64,000 nt of DNA. Origin: Deltaproteobacteria bacterium HGW-Deltaproteobacteria-12. Lineage in GTDB: Bacteria > Desulfobacterota > Syntrophia > Syntrophales > Smithellaceae. The position numbers and the translations under genes were made by a program. Within the stretch, counting starts at the first letter, position 1; each line of letters starts with the position of its first letter. The notes below the pieces were generated by a model, which saw only the letters and a list, made by a program, of their open reading frames with translations, ran no database searches and was not told the DNA's origin. Of the stretch, positions 61,196 to 64,000 are shown piece by piece. The DNA lies in NCBI GenBank assembly GCA_002840565.1, contig PHBK01000010.1:213660-277659 (forward strand), given 5' to 3'.

Positions 61196-61645
61196 TCATG
61201 TCCTTCTTGCCGCATCAACCCGCTCGATTAAATCTCGTACCAAGGGGCTTTTTGAGAATAAATGAAAACGCATAGGCGGACAAAAAGCTAGTTCTTTCCC
61301 TATTGCACCTGACTGCCTGGTATGAATCACAACCCTCTCCGGAGAACTCATGTGCGAGTAATCAATGTTGATGATTTCATTCAAACTTACTCTTTGTGTT
61401 TTCTGACCCCTGCGAAATTCCAGAAAATCTCCGCAGTCGTAAACTTCGTCAGCAAGATCCCACACAAATTTCCGGAAAAAGAAATATCCGAAACCAGCCA
61501 TTATTATCGGCACAACCAGAAACATGACTGATGCCCCGGCGGCGCCGGTAGTGATTGATATAACGAAAAAGAACGCAATAAATCCAAACCATATCGTTGG
61601 AAATAGTTTTTTAAAATAGAAAGTGGATCCTGATATTTTCTTCAT
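61196..61645 (-). CDS. Membrane protein of unknown function with PH-like domain
   Basis: A 149-residue protein with two hydrophobic segments (about 15-35 and 40-58) and a soluble C-terminal part with a beta pattern EVYDCGDFLEFRRGQKTQRVSLNEI, resembling bacterial PH-like domains. No known partner. The gene starts with ATGAAGAAAAT; no clear ribosome site. Confidence 0.55.
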   Translation of the reverse strand: MKKISGSTFYFKKLFPTIWFGFIAFFFVISITTGAAGASVMFLVVPIIMAGFGYFFFRKFVWDLADEVYDCGDFLEFRRGQKTQRVSLNEIINIDYSHMSSPERVVIHTRQSGAIGKELAFCPPMRFHLFSKSPLVRDLIERVDAARRT

Positions 61646-61724
61646 TATTCAAGCCTCTTACAGCGCCGTACAAGCGGCCGTCAATGGAGCACATCGGCAT
61701 TGGCAATCCGAGTTGATAAGCATG

Positions 61725-62417
61725 TCAGCCCTCATTGTGCAAATATTCAAGAATATCAACCATCAAGCTATTAATTGTTTTATATCGCTCTTGCGTCACG
61801 GATATAATTTGTTGTTCTGTTTGGATGTATTTCCCTTCAACCAATTCATTACGGCAATTTTCCACCAGAGCTTGAGCTGAATCCGGTGTTGTTTCAAGAT
61901 GGAACTGCAGCCCGATCACATTATTGCCTATCTGAAAAGCCTGGTTTTTACAGCCTTCACTTTCTGCTGTTGGAATAGCCTGTGGCGGCAGGGTAAATGT
62001 TTCGCCATGCCAGTGGAAAACTATCATCTCTTCAGGAAATCTAAAAATGGTGTTACTCAGTGATGTTATCGCCTGGACCGGATACCACCCGATTTCTTTA
62101 ACCGGATTTTTAAATACCTTGCCACCCATTGAGTTTGCTATGAGTTGCGCCCCCAGGCAAATTCCCAGGGTAGGTTTTCCTGACTCAATAAACTTTCTTA
62201 TGAAGTTCTTTTCATCCGCAAGCCAGGGATGGTCATTTTCATCATTCACACTCATAGGCCCACCCATGACTACCAGTAGATCAATTTCTTCAACTTTCGG
62301 CAAATCGGCAGACTTATAAAATTGAGTACTCGTTATTTCGTAACCTGCCGTTTGCAGCCATGCTTCAATACTGCCGAGACCCTCAAATGGGACATGCTGT
62401 AAATAGTGTGCACGCAT
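61725..62417 (-). CDS. Class I glutamine amidotransferase (GuaA-like domain)
   Basis: A 230-residue GATase. Nucleophile Cys in LGICLGAQLIANSMGG; catalytic His in GLQFHLETT with the Glu two residues on. A stand-alone GATase of the GMP-synthase-like type seen in deltaproteobacteria. It may hydrolyse gamma-glutamyl bonds or supply ammonia; its partner is not known. Confidence 0.85.
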   Translation of the reverse strand: MRAHYLQHVPFEGLGSIEAWLQTAGYEITSTQFYKSADLPKVEEIDLLVVMGGPMSVNDENDHPWLADEKNFIRKFIESGKPTLGICLGAQLIANSMGGKVFKNPVKEIGWYPVQAITSLSNTIFRFPEEMIVFHWHGETFTLPPQAIPTAESEGCKNQAFQIGNNVIGLQFHLETTPDSAQALVENCRNELVEGKYIQTEQQIISVTQERYKTINSLMVDILEYLHNEG

Positions 62418-62497
62418 ATATTCTCTCTGATGACTTACAAAGCCGGAACATCCCGACGGACTGTAATCGGGTGCAGCGACTTGATGATGGGTAGCGT

Positions 62498-62551
62498 CCG
62501 GAAGCGGACAAGCATCGCGAGAGCTCGCTTTAGCGAGCGTTCCGCTTGCGG
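62498..62551. repeat. Complex inverted repeat
   Basis: GCTCGC-TTTA-GCGAGC forms the core (62523-62538); outside it AAGCGGA (62502-62508) pairs with TCCGCTT (62541-62547), with a 14-base bulge on the left. It lies between the frameshifted lactamase-fold gene and the amidotransferase gene. Confidence 0.55.
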
Positions 62552-62564
62552 CATGGCTAGCCGC

Positions 62565-63282
62565 TCATAGTTGATATGTTTCGCCTATATTCAGCACGAC
62601 CACTTTGGTTAATGAATCTTTCTCAACTAATTTTTTGTATTCATCCGGATCAGTTGCAAAACGATGCATGGGAATAACCACCTTTGGTTTAATTCTCCTG
62701 GCTGCCTCAATCGCTTCAGATAAATCCATTGTAAAATCTCTACCTCCGATAGGGAGAAAAGCCACATCGACGTCTTGAAGGCAATCCATTTCCTGGACCA
62801 GATCAGTATCTCCGGCATGATAAATCTTCTTGCCTTCAACTGATACTACGTATCCCACTCCAATCCCTTTCTTGTGCATTAATTTGGCATCCCACTCATG
62901 TTTCCTGTTGTAAGCCTCTACCGTCTTTACCTTGATATCCTCTATTTCAATCAGCATTCCGGGCTTTACTGCCGTGATATCCTTGCCCAACCCTCTGGAA
63001 CATTGCCTGGTAGCGAGTATTTTTTTTATCATTCTTGAGCCTGCGAACTGTAACTCCTTTGCAGTGATCTTTGTGATGGTGAGTTATCAAAATAATATTA
63101 CCCTGTTCCAGTTCCTCCGGCAACCCATCAATCGGATCAGGCCATTTAGAATATTCAATTCTCTTCGGATAATGAGCGAAATTAGTTTTTAAATAGGCAG
63201 GATCAATATAAATAACGTGGGTTCCAGATTTGATTTGAATCCATGAAGGTGGAAACCATTTTATGTTTATCGGTTTGTTCAT
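62565..63282 (-). pseudogene. Metallo-beta-lactamase-fold hydrolase, frameshifted
   Basis: Two reading frames make one protein of the UlaG-like metal-dependent hydrolase type. The first (63282-63020) has the metal motif ITHHHKDHCKG (HxHxDH) and ends in RRLKNDKK; the second continues with KKILATRQCSRGLGKDI, AGDTDLVQEM (second metal site) and IPMHRFATDP, and ends in VVVLNIGETYQL. They part at an eight-A run on the coding strand (63020-63027); one A fewer restores the frame. It may be a real mutation, a sequencing error, or slippage-dependent expression. Confidence 0.8.
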
Positions 63283-63376
63283 AAGATCTTGTGTGTTTTC
63301 ACGGCGAATGAAAAATCAGCCGGATCAGCGCCTGTTGCTGCCTTTGGCTCCACCGTCGTGTTATGCGAATCATAAT

Positions 63377-63745
63377 TTATACCCATTCAAATTTCTCGAT
63401 TGTAATCTCGCTTTTAACGTCACCGGTATTGGACACACCCTCCGGTTCAATAAGGATAGCTTTGTATCCGTTCTCGGAAGAAGGTTTATGCTCGACTCCC
63501 TTGGGGATGACGATCATTTCCCCAGCGTTTACTTCCACCTTGCGATCACGGAAGCTCATAGCAAGTGTACCTTCGATGATAATGAATGTTTCGTCCGTTT
63601 CAGGGTGGCTGTGCCAGATAAAGTCGCCTTTGAATTTGACGATTTTGAAATCGTAGTTGTTCATCTTGGCAATCAAACGAACTGCGTAGTCACCGGCCGG
63701 CAGCTTACCGAACTTTTCCGAAAGATTGATTTTATCGAATTTCAT
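63377..63745 (-). CDS. Cupin-domain protein
   Basis: A 122-residue single-domain cupin. Motif 1: WHSHPETDETFIIIEG; motif 2: GEMIVIPKGVEHKP. Metal ligands are two His and one Glu of motif 1 and the His of motif 2. These small cupins are sugar or small-molecule binding proteins or enzymes of unknown reaction. Stands 20 bases after the amidohydrolase gene. Confidence 0.85.
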   Translation of the reverse strand: MKFDKINLSEKFGKLPAGDYAVRLIAKMNNYDFKIVKFKGDFIWHSHPETDETFIIIEGTLAMSFRDRKVEVNAGEMIVIPKGVEHKPSSENGYKAILIEPEGVSNTGDVKSEITIEKFEWV

Positions 63746-63765
63746 CCTTTATCTCCCTTTTGCTA

Positions 63766-64000
63766 TCAATAGCTGCGGCGGTATTTTTCATTGTTTATTC
63801 TTTGCGTACACAATCTTCCCCCTACAAAAGTCGTCAGTGCCCTGGCATCTTTTATTTCATCTGTGGGGATGCTGTAATAATCTTTATCCCAGATGACCAT
63901 GTCGGCTAATTTGCCTTTTTCCAGGGAGCCGATTTCCTTTTCCTGAAAACCGGCATAGGCGCTGCCCATTGTCTGGAGCCTTAAAGCTTCCTTAATCGAG
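63766..64000 (-). CDS. Amidohydrolase (amidohydro_3/YtcJ-like), C-terminal part
   Basis: The gene runs off the right edge of the window; only about 78 C-terminal residues are visible. SIKEALRLQTMGSAYAGFQE then EKEIGSLEKGKLADMVIWDKD is the typical end of an amidohydrolase of the YtcJ type (EKEKGSIE-GK-ADLVVLD). Metal ligands lie upstream, outside the window. A GTTTGCG-like tail CTQRINNEKYRRSY follows. Confidence 0.75.
   Translation of the reverse strand, partial: SIKEALRLQTMGSAYAGFQEKEIGSLEKGKLADMVIWDKDYYSIPTDEIKDARALTTFVGGRLCTQRINNEKYRRSY

Noticed and set aside
59540..63400. Integron cassette array
   Set aside because: Accessory genes in one direction with stem-loops looked suggestive, but cassette ends of the RYYYAAC/GTTRRRY type were not found and no integrase is present.
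1..64000. tRNA, rRNA, CRISPR or prophage
   Set aside because: No cloverleaf, ribosomal sequence, regular spaced repeats, or phage structural gene was recognised.

Overview
The window looks like chromosome from an anaerobic, Gram-negative, medium-GC bacterium, most likely a Desulfobacterota (former Deltaproteobacteria) of the Syntrophia kind; the lineage is an inference from gene content. Anaerobic life is suggested by an oxygen-sensitive NrdD ribonucleotide reductase, a rubrerythrin-type ferritin-like protein and menaquinone-type genes (UbiE/MenA). An outer membrane is shown by LolA-like, AsmA/DUF748, GmhA (LPS heptose) and several lipoprotein genes. Most genes are housekeeping or metabolic and sit in short operons with 4-bp overlaps. 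No rRNA, tRNA or CRISPR array was seen.

Layout. 0-8 kb: end of a rhomboid protease, a DUF3568 lipoprotein, trpB2 behind a trp-type transcription attenuator (leader peptide with three consecutive Trp codons), a divergent GpsA homologue, a MORN-repeat protein, a tandem UspA, surE, an LpoA-like solute-binding protein and a PLD nuclease. 8-13.3 kb: stress block, gmhA-grpE-dnaK on the minus strand divergent from three hsp20 genes. 13.4-17.5 kb: a five-gene overlapping operon joining an NMT1/SsuA-type ABC importer to ubiE and menA. 17.6-20.7 kb: AT-rich, poorly conserved stretch with a helix-turn-helix/nuclease fusion and an orphan membrane protein. 20.7-28.2 kb: nrdD overlapping an HD (SAMHD1-like) phosphohydrolase, an enoyl-CoA isomerase/hydratase with a ferritin-like protein, then corA behind a fused CdaA-YbbR diadenylate cyclase. 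28.3-31.5 kb: small lipoprotein, SDR, DUF169 gene plus a decayed second copy, and a SLOG-type protein.

31.8-43.2 kb: a membrane adenylate cyclase with three GAF-like domains, a 154-bp MITE-like element, a QueG-like Fe-S protein, DUF748, a nucleotidyltransferase with a small partner, and the mrfA-mrfB (YprA/YprB) repair pair. 43.3-51.5 kb: a compact aryl-polyene-like type II fatty acid/polyketide cluster (AMP ligase, dehydratase, ketoreductase, LolA, DUF3261 lipoprotein, FAD oxidoreductase, ACP, ketosynthase, acyltransferase), with a 125-bp palindromic element between fabG and lolA. 51.7-57.5 kb: PilT-like ATPase with PilZ protein, then an Rrf2-mnmA-metY-cysK sulfur operon with a promoter and operator-like palindrome. 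57.6-64 kb: DrrAB-type ABC exporter, a RelE/RHH toxin-antitoxin pair and a run of minus-strand accessory genes (alpha/beta hydrolase, membrane protein, glutamine amidotransferase, frameshifted metallo-beta-lactamase-fold gene, cupin, truncated amidohydrolase) separated by stem-loop repeats.

The most noteworthy items are the trpB2 attenuator with chained alternative hairpins, the CdaA-YbbR fusion, the unusual glycyl-radical region of NrdD, the aryl-polyene-like cluster, the importer-quinone operon and the two short inverted-repeat elements.
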